Positions 9,046 through 17,866 of a stretch of DNA of 64,000 nt are shown in pieces (the first letter of the stretch is position 1; every line of letters starts with the position of its first letter). This DNA comes from Nostoc sp. T09. GTDB taxonomy: Bacteria; Cyanobacteriota; Cyanobacteriia; Cyanobacteriales; Nostocaceae. The notes beneath the pieces are model-generated. The model did not search any database. It was given only the letters and a program-made list of their open reading frames with translations, and had not been told where the DNA came from. Made by a program: the position numbers and the translations under genes. Location of the stretch: NCBI RefSeq assembly GCF_002154695.1, contig NZ_MTAV01000001.1:35539-99538 (forward strand), in the 5' to 3' direction.

Positions 9046-9933
9046 ATCAGCTATTTTTGAGGCGATCGCCCTTGAGATGTAAGATGAGAGCGATCGCTTC
9101 CTTTTGCTGTACCTGTTCTGTCTGGTTAATACCGCAGATAGCGAAAGAGTTTTCAGGATATTCCACCGAGGCGGAAGACTTAACTTCAACCACACTTGAG
9201 AGCCGATTTTTAGTTTACAGAAAAGTTGCGGTTGAGTATTAAGCTTTAGAGATAATCTCTACGATTTTCACTAACAAAGTACAGCAGAAATCCACTTATT
9301 TACATTATTATCTTTATACTTGTTGCAAAAGCAGCGTCCGCTACGTACCAAGATTGATATTAGTTTTGAATGCTGCAAAGTAGTACTAAATGTACGAAGT
9401 TTAATTTTTTCCATTAGAGATAATAGGCAAAGAGCAGTCTTTCTCTTTTGCTATAACCACTCAGTAATATGTTCCAGAAGTTAACCTTATTAAGCTAGTT
9501 TACATCTTAAATATTTTCTTTTTTGAAATTTTATACCAAAGCTTGATTTAGTTTCTAGTTTCCCCAAGCTATGCCTTGTAGGAGTCTTCGCCAAACCTAA
9601 ACTCTTACCCTAGATACATATTTTTTTTATTGACGTGCTTTAAATTACATGATATGTTTCTAAAAAGAATTTTACTAAAATTTAGATTTATTCCTAAAAA
9701 AGCATATCAATATAATTAGCAAAATGCTAATTATCTCGGATCTGCTAACAACTTCTTCGTTTAAAAAATTAGTAAAAATTCCTATCACTAAGCAAGTAAT
9801 CAGAAATTAGATAAAGTTTATATTGGCTTATTTAAATTTCTGTAAATTCTTGCCGAAACTTTTCTTTTTTGAATAAAAATTTATTGGCATTTTTGTAGTA
9901 TTTAATAATACTTTTAAAGGTGTTTTTCATTAA
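9046..9933. other. 888-bp AT-rich intergenic stretch
   Basis: There is no convincing gene on either strand. It begins with two HIP1 sites just after the radical SAM gene and then becomes very AT-rich. The only clear structure is a perfect 10-bp hairpin with an AAA loop at 9712-9734. The length suggests a long 5' region for the protease gene or decayed DNA. Confidence 0.5.
9712..9734. other. perfect 10-bp hairpin
   Basis: Arms ATAATTAGCA and TGCTAATTAT are separated by AAA. There is no T-run, so it is not an obvious terminator. It lies about 200 bases upstream of the protease start. It could be a protein-binding palindrome. Confidence 0.5.
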
Positions 9934-11853
9934 ATGCGAAACTTATCTAACAAGGCTCATTTAAGTATGAGCGATGACCTTAGAAGAAGTCACATAGAGA
10001 CAGATGCAAATGATGACCCAGTATCACCCGACTGGATACTAAACAATTTAGATTTTGGCAGTCTCTGGGACTTAAATAAAATTAATGCAACAGTAAAATC
10101 GGACTATATTAGAGGCAGCAGTCCTTTAGTCGTGGCAGATGTTGATGATAATCAACCTAATTTAGCTGCCCACATCTGGACAAATTTCAGAGAAAAAACT
10201 GGAAAAGAAATTGATGGTGTTCACAGTTGGGACTTTGGCAATAGAGATGATTATCCAATAGGCGATCGCTCACTTAGAGGACATGGAATTCACGTTTCAG
10301 GTAGCCTAAGTCTGGTAGGAGTAAACACAAATGACTCAATCATTGCTAAAAATGACTTCCAAGCAAATCATCTAAAGACCGATGCAAACAATAACCCAGT
10401 AGCACCTGACAGGATACCCAACGATTCAGATTTTGCCAATCTCTGGGGTTTAAACAAGATTAAGGCACCAGCGGCATGGCACTATACCAGAGGCAGCAAG
10501 AATGTAGTCGTGGCTGTCGTTGATACTGGTGTTGATTATAATCACCCTGACTTAGCTGCTAACATTTGGACTAATTCCAGAGAAATAGCTGGAAATGGAA
10601 TTGATGATGATGGTAATAAGTATATTGACGATATCCACGGTTGGGACTTTGGCGATGGAGATAACAATCCCACAGAAGATCACCCACTAGGAGGTCATGG
10701 AACTCATGTTTCAGGTATCCTTGGTGCTTCAGGTAACAATAGACTAGGCGTGATAGGTGTCAGCCCAAATGTCTCAATCATGCCTACGAAGCATTTTAGC
10801 TCAAGTGACACAGAAGGGTATTTGTGGGATGTTCCGCAAGGTATCTATTATGCAATAGATAACGGAGCCAAAGTCATCAACCTCAGTTTTGGCTCAAGCT
10901 ATTTTGACCAAGCTCAATATGATGCTTTGAAATATGCATACGATCGCGGTGTTTTAGTGATAGCAGCAGCAGGTAATAGCAATCAAAATACTGATACCAC
11001 TCCTCACTATCCAGCAAACTATGATCTTCCTAATATAATTTCCGTTACAGCTACAGATAAAAATGACCAGCTGGCCTATTTTTCCAACTTTGGTGTTAAT
11101 TCCGTAGATCTAGCCGCACCTGGGGTAAATATCAAAAGTACTCTTCCTAATAATCAATACGCTGAGTGGAACGGCACATCAATGGCTGTTCCCTATGTAA
11201 GTGGTGCTGCGGCATTACTTTTAGCTACTAACCCCAATCTTAGTGTTTTAGATCTTAGATATGCCTTACTTTCAAGTGTTGACCAGCTTAATTCTTTGCA
11301 AGGCAAAACTAACACTGGCGGTCGCTTGAATGTGCTCAAAGCCTATCAACAGGTTGCTGGCAATAATAACCCGCAGCCTGATATTTTAACAAGCACTACT
11401 GTTGTTGCATCTGACGCATCTAAAATTCACATTGAAGCAGAGAACTACAACAATGCCTACGACATAACATCAGGCAATGCAGGTGGAAAATATCGCAGAG
11501 ATTTAAATGTAGATATCGAGAATACCAGTGATGTTGGAGGAGGCTATGATGTAACTGCGATCCAAACTGGGGAATGGCTAACCTACAATGTGAACGTACT
11601 TGAAAATGGATTCTATGACATTCAAGCTCGGGTCGCTACTGGGGATATTGGTCAAAAACAAATTAAAGCTTTAATTGATAATAGCCAAGAGCAAACCCTC
11701 ACCTTTGGTTATACGGGAGGCTATCAATCTTGGACTAATGCGATCGCACAAGGACTGAATCTGAGCGCAGGTAGTCATGAACTACGCTTAGATATCCTCA
11801 CAGGTGATTTTAATATCAACTACATTGATTTGATTCCCACAAACATAGCTTAG
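9934..11853 (+). CDS. subtilisin-like serine protease with duplicated N-terminal half and CBM6-like tail
   Basis: A 639-residue S8 protease. The catalytic triad is visible as Asp197 (VVDTGVD), His258 (GGHGTHVSG) and Ser416 (NGTSMAVPYVSG), with the oxyanion Asn348 (AAAGNSN). Residues about 20-123 are a degenerate copy of residues about 146-261. That copy keeps HGIHVSG, but the DTG Asp region has lost four residues (VVADVDDNQPNLA) and the NGIDDDGN calcium-like loop is missing. There is no second Ser half, so the extra copy cannot be active. Residues about 505-636 resemble a carbohydrate-binding CBM6/35 module (IHIEAENY, TGEWLTYNVNV). No signal peptide is apparent; export, if any, would use another route. 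RTX-like debris lies just downstream, so an ancestral calcium-binding tail may have been lost. Confidence 0.9.
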   Translation: MRNLSNKAHLSMSDDLRRSHIETDANDDPVSPDWILNNLDFGSLWDLNKINATVKSDYIRGSSPLVVADVDDNQPNLAAHIWTNFREKTGKEIDGVHSWDFGNRDDYPIGDRSLRGHGIHVSGSLSLVGVNTNDSIIAKNDFQANHLKTDANNNPVAPDRIPNDSDFANLWGLNKIKAPAAWHYTRGSKNVVVAVVDTGVDYNHPDLAANIWTNSREIAGNGIDDDGNKYIDDIHGWDFGDGDNNPTEDHPLGGHGTHVSGILGASGNNRLGVIGVSPNVSIMPTKHFSSSDTEGYLWDVPQGIYYAIDNGAKVINLSFGSSYFDQAQYDALKYAYDRGVLVIAAAGNSNQNTDTTPHYPANYDLPNIISVTATDKNDQLAYFSNFGVNSVDLAAPGVNIKSTLPNNQYAEWNGTSMAVPYVSGAAALLLATNPNLSVLDLRYALLSSVDQLNSLQGKTNTGGRLNVLKAYQQVAGNNNPQPDILTSTTVVASDASKIHIEAENYNNAYDITSGNAGGKYRRDLNVDIENTSDVGGGYDVTAIQTGEWLTYNVNVLENGFYDIQARVATGDIGQKQIKALIDNSQEQTLTFGYTGGYQSWTNAIAQGLNLSAGSHELRLDILTGDFNINYIDLIPTNIA

Positions 11854-11885
11854 GGAATACATACCGATCTCTCTAGTAATGCTGA

Positions 11886-12242
11886 TCATCGCCTATTTAT
11901 AATGGTGTCACTAATCGCACCCTAATAGGTGATTTTAATCATCATATCCTTAAAGGATGTTTCGGTCAGGACATCCTTTAAGATAGTTTGGGAATAGATA
12001 CCTTTGTCTTCAATTGTGTATCGGAAGGAATTGATGCGATCGCAGACTTCTCTCATCAAGCTCGAGATAAAATTCAGATGATCGACTCTAGCTTTGGTGT
12101 AACTTCCACAGACATGAACAAGTTCAGCTACCAAACCGACACAGGAGTTTTAAGCTTTAATAATGGGACAGGAAACATTAAATTTGCTAGCAACTGCTTC
12201 AGCTGTTGCCTACTTCTACTGATAAGTTCACAAATCGGATAA
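11886..12242 (+). pseudogene. remnant of an RTX/hemolysin-type calcium-binding C-terminal region
   Basis: Read in one frame this gives RTLIGDFNHHILKGCFGQDIL, a TAA stop at 11983-11985, then DSLGIDTFVFNCVSEGIDAI, DFSHQARDKIQ and GVLSFNNGTGNIKFA. That is the pattern of RTX repeats followed by the DTFVF...I.DF module that ends many cyanobacterial secreted proteins. It has an internal stop, no start of its own, and a diverged end (CFSCCLLLL). A 12-bp inverted repeat (11949-11960 with 11971-11982) falls across the stop region. It is either the detached tail of the upstream protease or the last piece of a deleted gene. Confidence 0.6.
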
Positions 12243-12350
12243 GATGGCTAGAGTAAATTTATTTATAAATTTAATATTTATTGGCATCTATCGACGCAGT
12301 AAACCTACTATTTTTTCGCAATTATTGAGAGAAAACACCTAGATAAAAGC

Positions 12351-12392
12351 GGTTTTTGAAGAAAAAAGTTTGACTTCTTTTTGAAAAAAACC
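12351..12392. terminator. imperfect hairpin followed by T-rich DNA
   Basis: Outer arms GGTTTTT and AAAAACC enclose inner pairing around AAGT-TTG-ACTT, and TTATTTTTAT follows. It lies between the protease/RTX remnant and the XDD3-like gene, so it could end transcription of the former. The pairing is AT-rich and weak. Confidence 0.35.
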
Positions 12393-12482
12393 TTATTTTT
12401 ATCATTACATAATTTATTCAAGCTTGAGTAGGCTATTAGCAAGATAAAAATATCGCTGCTTAGCAGAGCAGGCTTGATCATA

Positions 12483-13364
12483 ATGCGAAATTTAAAATTC
12501 CTCGTTGCTACTACAGCCGTCAGCATCAGTCTTCTAACATTGTCTGGTCAACAGGCAAGTGCTGGACAACTACACAACGGCTGGAACTACGGTATTGACG
12601 CTGTTGGAGATGGCTCTGGTGGTGCCACTTTTGACATCAAAGGTATGGCAATCAAAGATTCAGGCGACAAGATTTATGTCGCTCTAACAGGTGGAATGCC
12701 TTTGGCAGGTACTACCCATGACTCAGTCCACATTGGTTGGAGTGACTTGTTCTTTAATTTCTCAGGGCAAAACTTTCAAACAGCCAGTCAAAGTGGTCAA
12801 CTTGTTGGTGTGCGGTTTGCCAACTATGACAACAGCCTGACAACTGGGGTTTATACAGGAGTTAGAGCCAAGAGTACCACCACGGAGCATAAGGGCTACA
12901 GTAGCTTGAAGGGTTACTATGACAAAGGCTTTGGTAAGGCTAATACTCAAGGTACAGACCTGGCAACAACACAAGATGTTTACAACTACTATTACAACTC
13001 TGCGATCGCAAGTAATCCTACTACAAGCAATACATCTATCTTGAATGCGATCGGCTCAGGAACAAAAGTCGGAAATATCTCCATGCTTGGTAGTCAAGAC
13101 TTGACAACTGCTGGGCTAGATTTTTCTCACTTCTCTGCTTTAGGGGATTATACCGTTGGCTTTTCTTTAGATAAAGCTTTATTAGGCAGTGGCAATTATG
13201 TCAGTAATATATTCTTTGAGTGCGGCAATGATGGTGTAGCGCTGAAAGGAAATTTTCAGTCTCAATCTGTACCAGAATCATCAGGACCAATTGGTTTACT
13301 TTTGGCGGGTTTGACTTTTGTCATGAGCCAGCAACGTCAGCTTCGTAGAAAGCAGCATGTATAG
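12483..13364 (+). CDS. exosortase-dependent surface protein, XDD3-like, PEP-CTERM-type tail
   Basis: A 293-residue exported protein from the ATG at 12483 (MRNLKFLVATTAVSISLLTL), with a signal peptide cleaved near ASAG. The body (LHNGWNYGIDAVGDGSGGA, GWSDLFFNFSG, GTKVGNISMLG, LDFSHF) resembles what I recall as the XDD3 family of exosortase-sorted cyanobacterial surface proteins. The C-terminus has the sorting layout: short motif VPESSGP, hydrophobic segment IGLLLAGLTFVM, then basic RQLRRK. The motif reads VPES where VPEP is usual. It should be processed by an exosortase at the inner membrane and released or anchored outside; no exosortase gene lies in the window. The open frame extends three codons upstream to a TTG. 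Confidence 0.8.
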   Translation: MRNLKFLVATTAVSISLLTLSGQQASAGQLHNGWNYGIDAVGDGSGGATFDIKGMAIKDSGDKIYVALTGGMPLAGTTHDSVHIGWSDLFFNFSGQNFQTASQSGQLVGVRFANYDNSLTTGVYTGVRAKSTTTEHKGYSSLKGYYDKGFGKANTQGTDLATTQDVYNYYYNSAIASNPTTSNTSILNAIGSGTKVGNISMLGSQDLTTAGLDFSHFSALGDYTVGFSLDKALLGSGNYVSNIFFECGNDGVALKGNFQSQSVPESSGPIGLLLAGLTFVMSQQRQLRRKQHV

Positions 13365-13782
13365 GGTTCAGGTTTCTCCTACTTCAACAATAAGCTTGCA
13401 TCATCTCTCTTTTAGCTGTGCATGGTTGAAACATCAAAGGTGTATCTAAATTCTCTGAGCAATCTTTAAAAGCTTCTGATTTCGTGTGTGTTGAAATAAC
13501 TATAGTACCTACCAAACTTCTCCTCCAATCCTGTTACAGGGTAGAGGAGATTTTAGTGTGAGTCAAAAATGGAGTCAACAATTTTCACCCACAAAGGAAT
13601 GAGAATTTTGTCAGTTACATTAAGCAACTTCAATCGGGATCATAAGGAGATAGGACATCAAACCAGATCCAAAAAACAACTGATCATTGATGACTGACAA
13701 ACTGGTGAATTTAAGTTCAAAACAAATGGGAGCAGACTGTAAGATAAGGCTGAACATATTGTAAATAATTGGCTGCTGAGCA
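13365..13782. other. intergenic stretch with one terminator-like hairpin
   Basis: The 418 bases between the XDD3-like gene and the DUF429 gene hold no convincing ORF. The one recognisable element is the hairpin with a T-run at 13519-13554. The last 100 bases should contain the promoter of the DUF429 gene. Confidence 0.5.
13519..13554 (+). terminator. Rho-independent-like terminator
   Basis: Outer arms TCTCCTC and GAGGAGA flank an inner CCTG-TTA-CAGG stem, followed directly by TTTT. It lies 154 bp past the XDD3-like stop codon on the same strand. The interrupted stem makes it moderate rather than strong. Confidence 0.5.
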
Positions 13783-14514
13783 ATGAAATTTTTCGGCATT
13801 GATTTAGGCTGGAAATCGCAACCAAGTGGACTATGCTGCTTAGAATTAATAGACGGACAATTAGAGATTCTTGATTTAGATCGCAAAGAAGCGATCGCAG
13901 ATATTCTCACCTGGATAGATAGTTGCGTCCCACCAGAAGCACCAGCAATCATCGCCGTAGACGCACCTACTCTCATTCCTAATGCTAGCGGGAGCCGCTT
14001 ACCAGATAAACTCAGCCACAAACACTTTGGGAAATATCATGCTGGATGCTACCCTGCTAATTTGGGTTTAGCTTTTGCCGAGCGTACCGTCAACTTTGGT
14101 TTAGAATTAGAAGCCCGTGGTTTTGCCCACGCACCAACCATCGAACCGCAAAAACTTGGTAGATATCAAATAGAAGTTTTTCCTCATCCAGCAATAGTTC
14201 ATTTATTCAATTTAGAACGCATTCTCAAATACAAAAAAGGACGCTTGAGTGAGCGCCGCTTAGAATTAATCAGACTCTACAATTATATTGTTGAGATCTT
14301 ACCTACTCTCCAACCATCTCTGCGACTGGAAAGTGGTTTTATTTGCGAAATTCCTAACACAGGCGCAGCACTGAAAGCAGTCGAAGATCGACTAGATAGC
14401 CTCATCTGCGCTTATGTTGCTGCACACTGGTGGTATTGGGGTGAGCAATATAACTTAGTATTGGGCGATCGCACTACTGGTTACATTGTTATCCCACAGG
14501 GTAGAGTAGTGTAA
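13783..14514 (+). CDS. DUF429 family protein
   Basis: A 243-residue protein beginning MKFFGIDLGW. The N-terminal strand with an Asp (GIDLGWKSQPSGLCCLEL), the second acidic strand (IIAVDAPTLIPN) and the C-terminal ALKAVEDRLDSLICAYVA fit the RNase H-like fold predicted for DUF429 proteins, with acidic residues placed as in nucleases. Its biochemical role is unproven. It is probably cytoplasmic. Its last 16 codons (GDRTTGYIVIPQGRVV) have a near copy on the same strand at 15207, beyond the HAD gene. That suggests a rearrangement at this 3' end. Confidence 0.8.
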   Translation: MKFFGIDLGWKSQPSGLCCLELIDGQLEILDLDRKEAIADILTWIDSCVPPEAPAIIAVDAPTLIPNASGSRLPDKLSHKHFGKYHAGCYPANLGLAFAERTVNFGLELEARGFAHAPTIEPQKLGRYQIEVFPHPAIVHLFNLERILKYKKGRLSERRLELIRLYNYIVEILPTLQPSLRLESGFICEIPNTGAALKAVEDRLDSLICAYVAAHWWYWGEQYNLVLGDRTTGYIVIPQGRVV

Positions 14515-14543
14515 TTTCAAATAAAAGATTACCGTTTTCACAC

Positions 14544-15197
14544 CTAGTCATCATTATTTTCCAGACCGACCAACAACTCTTTTAGCTCGGACAAAGAGTG
14601 GATGTAAAAAGTTGCCTTGTCTGTACGCGGCACTCCCGCCCGGAGGGTCTGTACTGTTCTCATGCCCAGCCGATTTCCTACTAGAATCTCCGAATCTGGA
14701 TTGTCTCCGAACACGAGAACTTCCGTCGGTCTCAATTTATAAGTATCCAAGATATATTCAAAAATTCCCTGTTTGCCTTTCCTGTTCGGCTCGTCAATTG
14801 CATCCACATATATGGCTGTAAAAAATCGCTCTAGATTAAGCGCCTTAATCTTGCTCTCCTGAAGACGGCGGAAACCAGAAGTCACCAGAAAACACCGAAC
14901 TGATAGTTCCGAGAGTAGCGCCAAATCGCCATACCCATAGATCGGTTCCTCGATCTCGGTCGTCGCTAATACCTTCCAGCCTGCCGCCAGCATCGCTTCA
15001 GAGAACCCGTATTTGGTTGCCACCCAATCCAGCGGATGTCGCCAACAATCAGCGAACGCTGCGTTCAGTGAGTCTTCAGAGACAACGCCGTGATTCGCCT
15101 TTCTGATGGCATCGAACGCAGGTGTAAAAAGTTGCTCTCCAACCTCGTTGGCCGCAGCTAAACAATTGTCCAAGTCAAAGATTAAAGCTTGTATCAT
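14544..15197 (-). CDS. HAD-superfamily hydrolase (pyrimidine nucleotidase/phosphatase-like)
   Basis: A 217-residue protein from the ATG at 15197 (MIQALIFDLDNCLAAANEVG). HAD motif I is FDLDNC (nucleophile Asp plus the +2 Asp), motif II is in FLVTSGF, motif III is the Lys region (RLQESKIKAL), and motif IV is VLVFGDNPDSEI. The cap is all-helical, as in HAD class I phosphatases. An upstream extension to 15278 only runs through a duplicated piece of the DUF429 gene and is not credible. By eye the gene looks richer in G and C than its neighbours (TGTACGCGGCACTCCCGCCC). It lies between two copies of the DUF429 3' end, so horizontal arrival is likely. The substrate is unknown. Confidence 0.85.
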   Translation of the reverse strand: MIQALIFDLDNCLAAANEVGEQLFTPAFDAIRKANHGVVSEDSLNAAFADCWRHPLDWVATKYGFSEAMLAAGWKVLATTEIEEPIYGYGDLALLSELSVRCFLVTSGFRRLQESKIKALNLERFFTAIYVDAIDEPNRKGKQGIFEYILDTYKLRPTEVLVFGDNPDSEILVGNRLGMRTVQTLRAGVPRTDKATFYIHSLSELKELLVGLENNDD

Positions 15198-15206
15198 TGT
15201 TTTTCC

Positions 15207-15263
15207 GGCGATCGCACCACCAGTTACATTGTCATCCCCAAATCTGTCCTGAGTGCTGAGTAA
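15207..15263 (+). pseudogene. duplicated 3' end of a DUF429 gene
   Basis: Read on the plus strand this gives GDRTTSYIVIPKSVLSAE then TAA, closely matching the C-terminus of the DUF429 protein (codons at 14464-14496). Of the first 11 codons, ten encode the same residue, and four of the five base differences are silent third-position changes. Similarity stops abruptly at the GGCGATCGC (HIP1) at the 5' side. So this looks like the tail of a second, diverged DUF429 copy whose body has been replaced by the HAD gene. Confidence 0.65.
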
Positions 15264-15294
15264 TGAGTTTTTTAGCACTCAACACTCAGCACTC
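15251..15294. repeat. dispersed-repeat hairpin (GAGTGCTGAGT family)
   Basis: Perfect 11-bp arms GAGTGCTGAGT and ACTCAGCACTC are separated by 22 bases. It lies just past the stop codon of the glucan phosphorylase gene. The CTGAGTGCTGAGT unit is a familiar intergenic repeat in this group. It could help end transcripts, but it has no T-run. Confidence 0.5.
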
Positions 15295-15301
15295 GGTACT
15301 C

Positions 15302-17866
15302 TTACTCAGCCCAAGCAATCAACCTTGGCTCATAAGCGTTAGAGAGGTATGGGTGTTTCGGTAATACACGCAAAGACAAACCTTGCAAACCAGAGGTTGT
15401 ATAAATGATATTAGCCGTGTAAACACTTAAACCTTGTGTATCCTCGCCTTGGTAATCCATGACTACAGGAATAGCGTTGACTATATCACCATTGGCATCG
15501 ATTGTACCTTGGTATAGTTCTACCTGCACATCGTTGTTCGTCAATGTTGCCAAGTCAACCTTGGCTTTCACTGCAACGGTTTGGTTCACCTCAATATCTG
15601 CTGCTGCTGATACGTCAACATCTTTGATTCTGATATTGAACCAGTGTTCGCTGAGTTTGGCTTTCCACTCTGCTAATTCTTTCGCTGGAGCGTAGTTATC
15701 AGCGGTGAGAGTTTGGTAGCGATCGCTAGCCGGAAAATAAGCTCGTTGTGCATATTCTCGTACCATCCGGGCTGTATTAAAGAATGGACAATTCAAGCGA
15801 ATCGCATCCTTCATTTTGGCAACCCAATGACGAGGTAAGCCATCAGCATCCCGATGCTCATAAAATAGCGGCGCAACTTCCTTCTCTAGTAAATCGTAGA
15901 GAGCGTTGGCTTCTACCTCATCTTGATAGTTGGGATCTTCGTAATTTTCTCCATGTCCAATCGCCCAGCCAGTACGGACATAATCAGCCTCATCCCACCA
16001 GCCATCAAGGACGCTTAAATTCGGCAATCCGTTCATTGCGGCTTTCATCCCACTGGTTCCAGAGGCTTCCCGAGGACGACGTGGCGTATTTAACCAGATA
16101 TCGCAACCAGCCACCATTAAACGAGATATGTGAATGTCATAGTTGGGAACAAACACTACTTGTTTTTCTAAATGTTGTTCGCGGATGAAATGATTGATCT
16201 CACGGATGAGTTCTTTACCAGGAATATCTTTGGGATGTGCTTTACCAGCGATCACAAATTGCACTTTCCGGTTTTTATTACCGAGTAATATCCGCCTGAT
16301 GCGTTCTAGATCCCGCATCCAGAGAGTAGCACGCTTGTAAGTAGCAAAGCGCCGTGCAAAACCAATGGTTAAAACGTTTGGATCTAAAACTTCTTGAGCT
16401 TGAGCAATTTCTGAGGCAGAAGCGCCGCGATCACGTAAATGCTTTACCAAATGCTCTCGCACATACAAAATCATGTCCAGCCGGCAGCGTTCATGATTGC
16501 GCCACAACTCTTCATCAGGAATGGCATCCATTCGCTCCCACAATTGGCTATCTGGTGGTGCTGAAGACCAATTTGGACCTAGGTAACGATCATATAATTC
16601 CTGAGTCGATTTGGCGACACAACTACGGGCATGAACACCGTTGGTAATTGCGGCGATTGGTACTTCCTCTACTGGAACCTTTTTCCACAACCCCTGGAAC
16701 ATCTGCCGTGACACCACGCCATGCAACTGCGCTACGCCATTAGAAAATGTTGCCATTTTCAGTGCCAACACCGCCATACTGAACGGTGCAGATAAATCAC
16801 CTGTATTTTCACGCCCTAGCCCTAAAAATTGTTCTTCAGGCAAGCCAAAGATAGCTGCATAATATTTCAGGTAGTCCAAAATTTTCTGGGGCGGGAACAA
16901 GTCAATCCCTGCTGGGACTGGCGTGTGAGTCGTGAAAATATTGCTGGAAGCGACTACTTGTTTGGCATCAGCGTAACTTAACCCCTCTTCTTGAATCAAC
17001 ATTCGGATGCGCTCCAGGGCTGAGAAGGCTGCGTGACCTTCATTCATGTGGTAAGCAGTAACTTTATACCCCAAAGCTTTTAACATTTGGACACCACCAA
17101 TACCCAGCATGATTTCTTGGTGGATACGCATATCAATGTCACCACCATACAGCTGATCTGTGATGTCATGGTCGTAAGGGTTGTTGGGTTCAATGTTGGT
17201 GTCCAACAAATACAGTGGCACTGTTCCCACCTGTACCCGCCAAACCCTAGCGTAAACCTTACGTCCTGGGTACTCTACCGCGATGCGCAATTCTGAACCA
17301 TCAGAATTACGCTCCAGGTGTAAAGGCATATTGTAGAAATCATTGATCGGATAGCGTTCCTGCTGCCAGCCATCGGCATTGAGATACTGGGCAAAATAGC
17401 CTTGTTGGTAGAGTAAGCCTACACCAACCAGGGGTAAACCCAAATCACTGGCAGATTTTAGATGATCGCCCGCGAGAACACCCAAACCTCCCGAGTAAAC
17501 TGGCAGACAATCTACTAATCCAAATTCAGCAGAAAAATAAGCGTAACATTCTTTTGGCTTTTGGCTGCGCTGTTTTTGATACCAGGAGCGCTCTTGCAAA
17601 TAATCTTCTAGCTGACGAGCAGCTCTGTCCATTTGCGCCAAGAAGCCTTCATCTTCAACAACTTCCAAAAGTCGCCCTTGGCTGATAGTACCCAGCATTA
17701 ACACTGGGTTATGGTGGCTAGACTCCCACAAGTCGGGATCTAGGCGGCGAAATAAATCTTTGCTCTCAACGTTCCAATCCCAGTGCAAGTTATGTGCCAG
17801 CCGCCGCAGCGGTTCGAGTCGCGGCGGAAGAGAAGGAGAGACGTTGAATGTACGAATTGGCTGCAT
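15302..17866 (-). CDS. glgP: alpha-glucan (glycogen) phosphorylase, short TIGR02094 type
   Basis: An 854-residue enzyme from the ATG at 17866 (MQPIRTFNVSPSLP); a TTG six codons upstream is the only alternative. The N-terminal DUF3417-like segment (RLAHNLHWDWNVESKDLFRR) marks the alpha-glucan family phosphorylases. The catalytic core includes YFSAEFGLVDCLPVYSGGLG, YHMNEGHAAF, FTTHTPVPAG, AITNGVHARS and the PLP-lysine region SGTSGMKAAMNG near residue 640. It phosphorolyses glycogen to glucose 1-phosphate in the cytoplasm, important in the dark for cyanobacteria. It has a long intergenic region upstream and stands alone. The C-terminal 100 residues (beta-rich, VDVSAAADIEVNQTV) are normal for this subtype. 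Confidence 0.95.
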   Translation of the reverse strand: MQPIRTFNVSPSLPPRLEPLRRLAHNLHWDWNVESKDLFRRLDPDLWESSHHNPVLMLGTISQGRLLEVVEDEGFLAQMDRAARQLEDYLQERSWYQKQRSQKPKECYAYFSAEFGLVDCLPVYSGGLGVLAGDHLKSASDLGLPLVGVGLLYQQGYFAQYLNADGWQQERYPINDFYNMPLHLERNSDGSELRIAVEYPGRKVYARVWRVQVGTVPLYLLDTNIEPNNPYDHDITDQLYGGDIDMRIHQEIMLGIGGVQMLKALGYKVTAYHMNEGHAAFSALERIRMLIQEEGLSYADAKQVVASSNIFTTHTPVPAGIDLFPPQKILDYLKYYAAIFGLPEEQFLGLGRENTGDLSAPFSMAVLALKMATFSNGVAQLHGVVSRQMFQGLWKKVPVEEVPIAAITNGVHARSCVAKSTQELYDRYLGPNWSSAPPDSQLWERMDAIPDEELWRNHERCRLDMILYVREHLVKHLRDRGASASEIAQAQEVLDPNVLTIGFARRFATYKRATLWMRDLERIRRILLGNKNRKVQFVIAGKAHPKDIPGKELIREINHFIREQHLEKQVVFVPNYDIHISRLMVAGCDIWLNTPRRPREASGTSGMKAAMNGLPNLSVLDGWWDEADYVRTGWAIGHGENYEDPNYQDEVEANALYDLLEKEVAPLFYEHRDADGLPRHWVAKMKDAIRLNCPFFNTARMVREYAQRAYFPASDRYQTLTADNYAPAKELAEWKAKLSEHWFNIRIKDVDVSAAADIEVNQTVAVKAKVDLATLTNNDVQVELYQGTIDANGDIVNAIPVVMDYQGEDTQGLSVYTANIIYTTSGLQGLSLRVLPKHPYLSNAYEPRLIAWAE

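Noticed and set aside
9057..9242. 61-codon frame after the radical SAM gene
   Set aside because: It starts inside HIP1-rich DNA, has no homology that I recognise and no ribosome binding site.
11949..11982. 12-bp inverted repeat as a terminator for the protease gene
   Set aside because: It has a long loop and no T-run, and lies inside RTX-like coding debris; kept only as a note on the pseudogene.
15198..15278. Longer HAD protein start at 15278
   Set aside because: The extra 27 codons run antisense through the duplicated DUF429 end, and HAD motif I fits a start at 15197.
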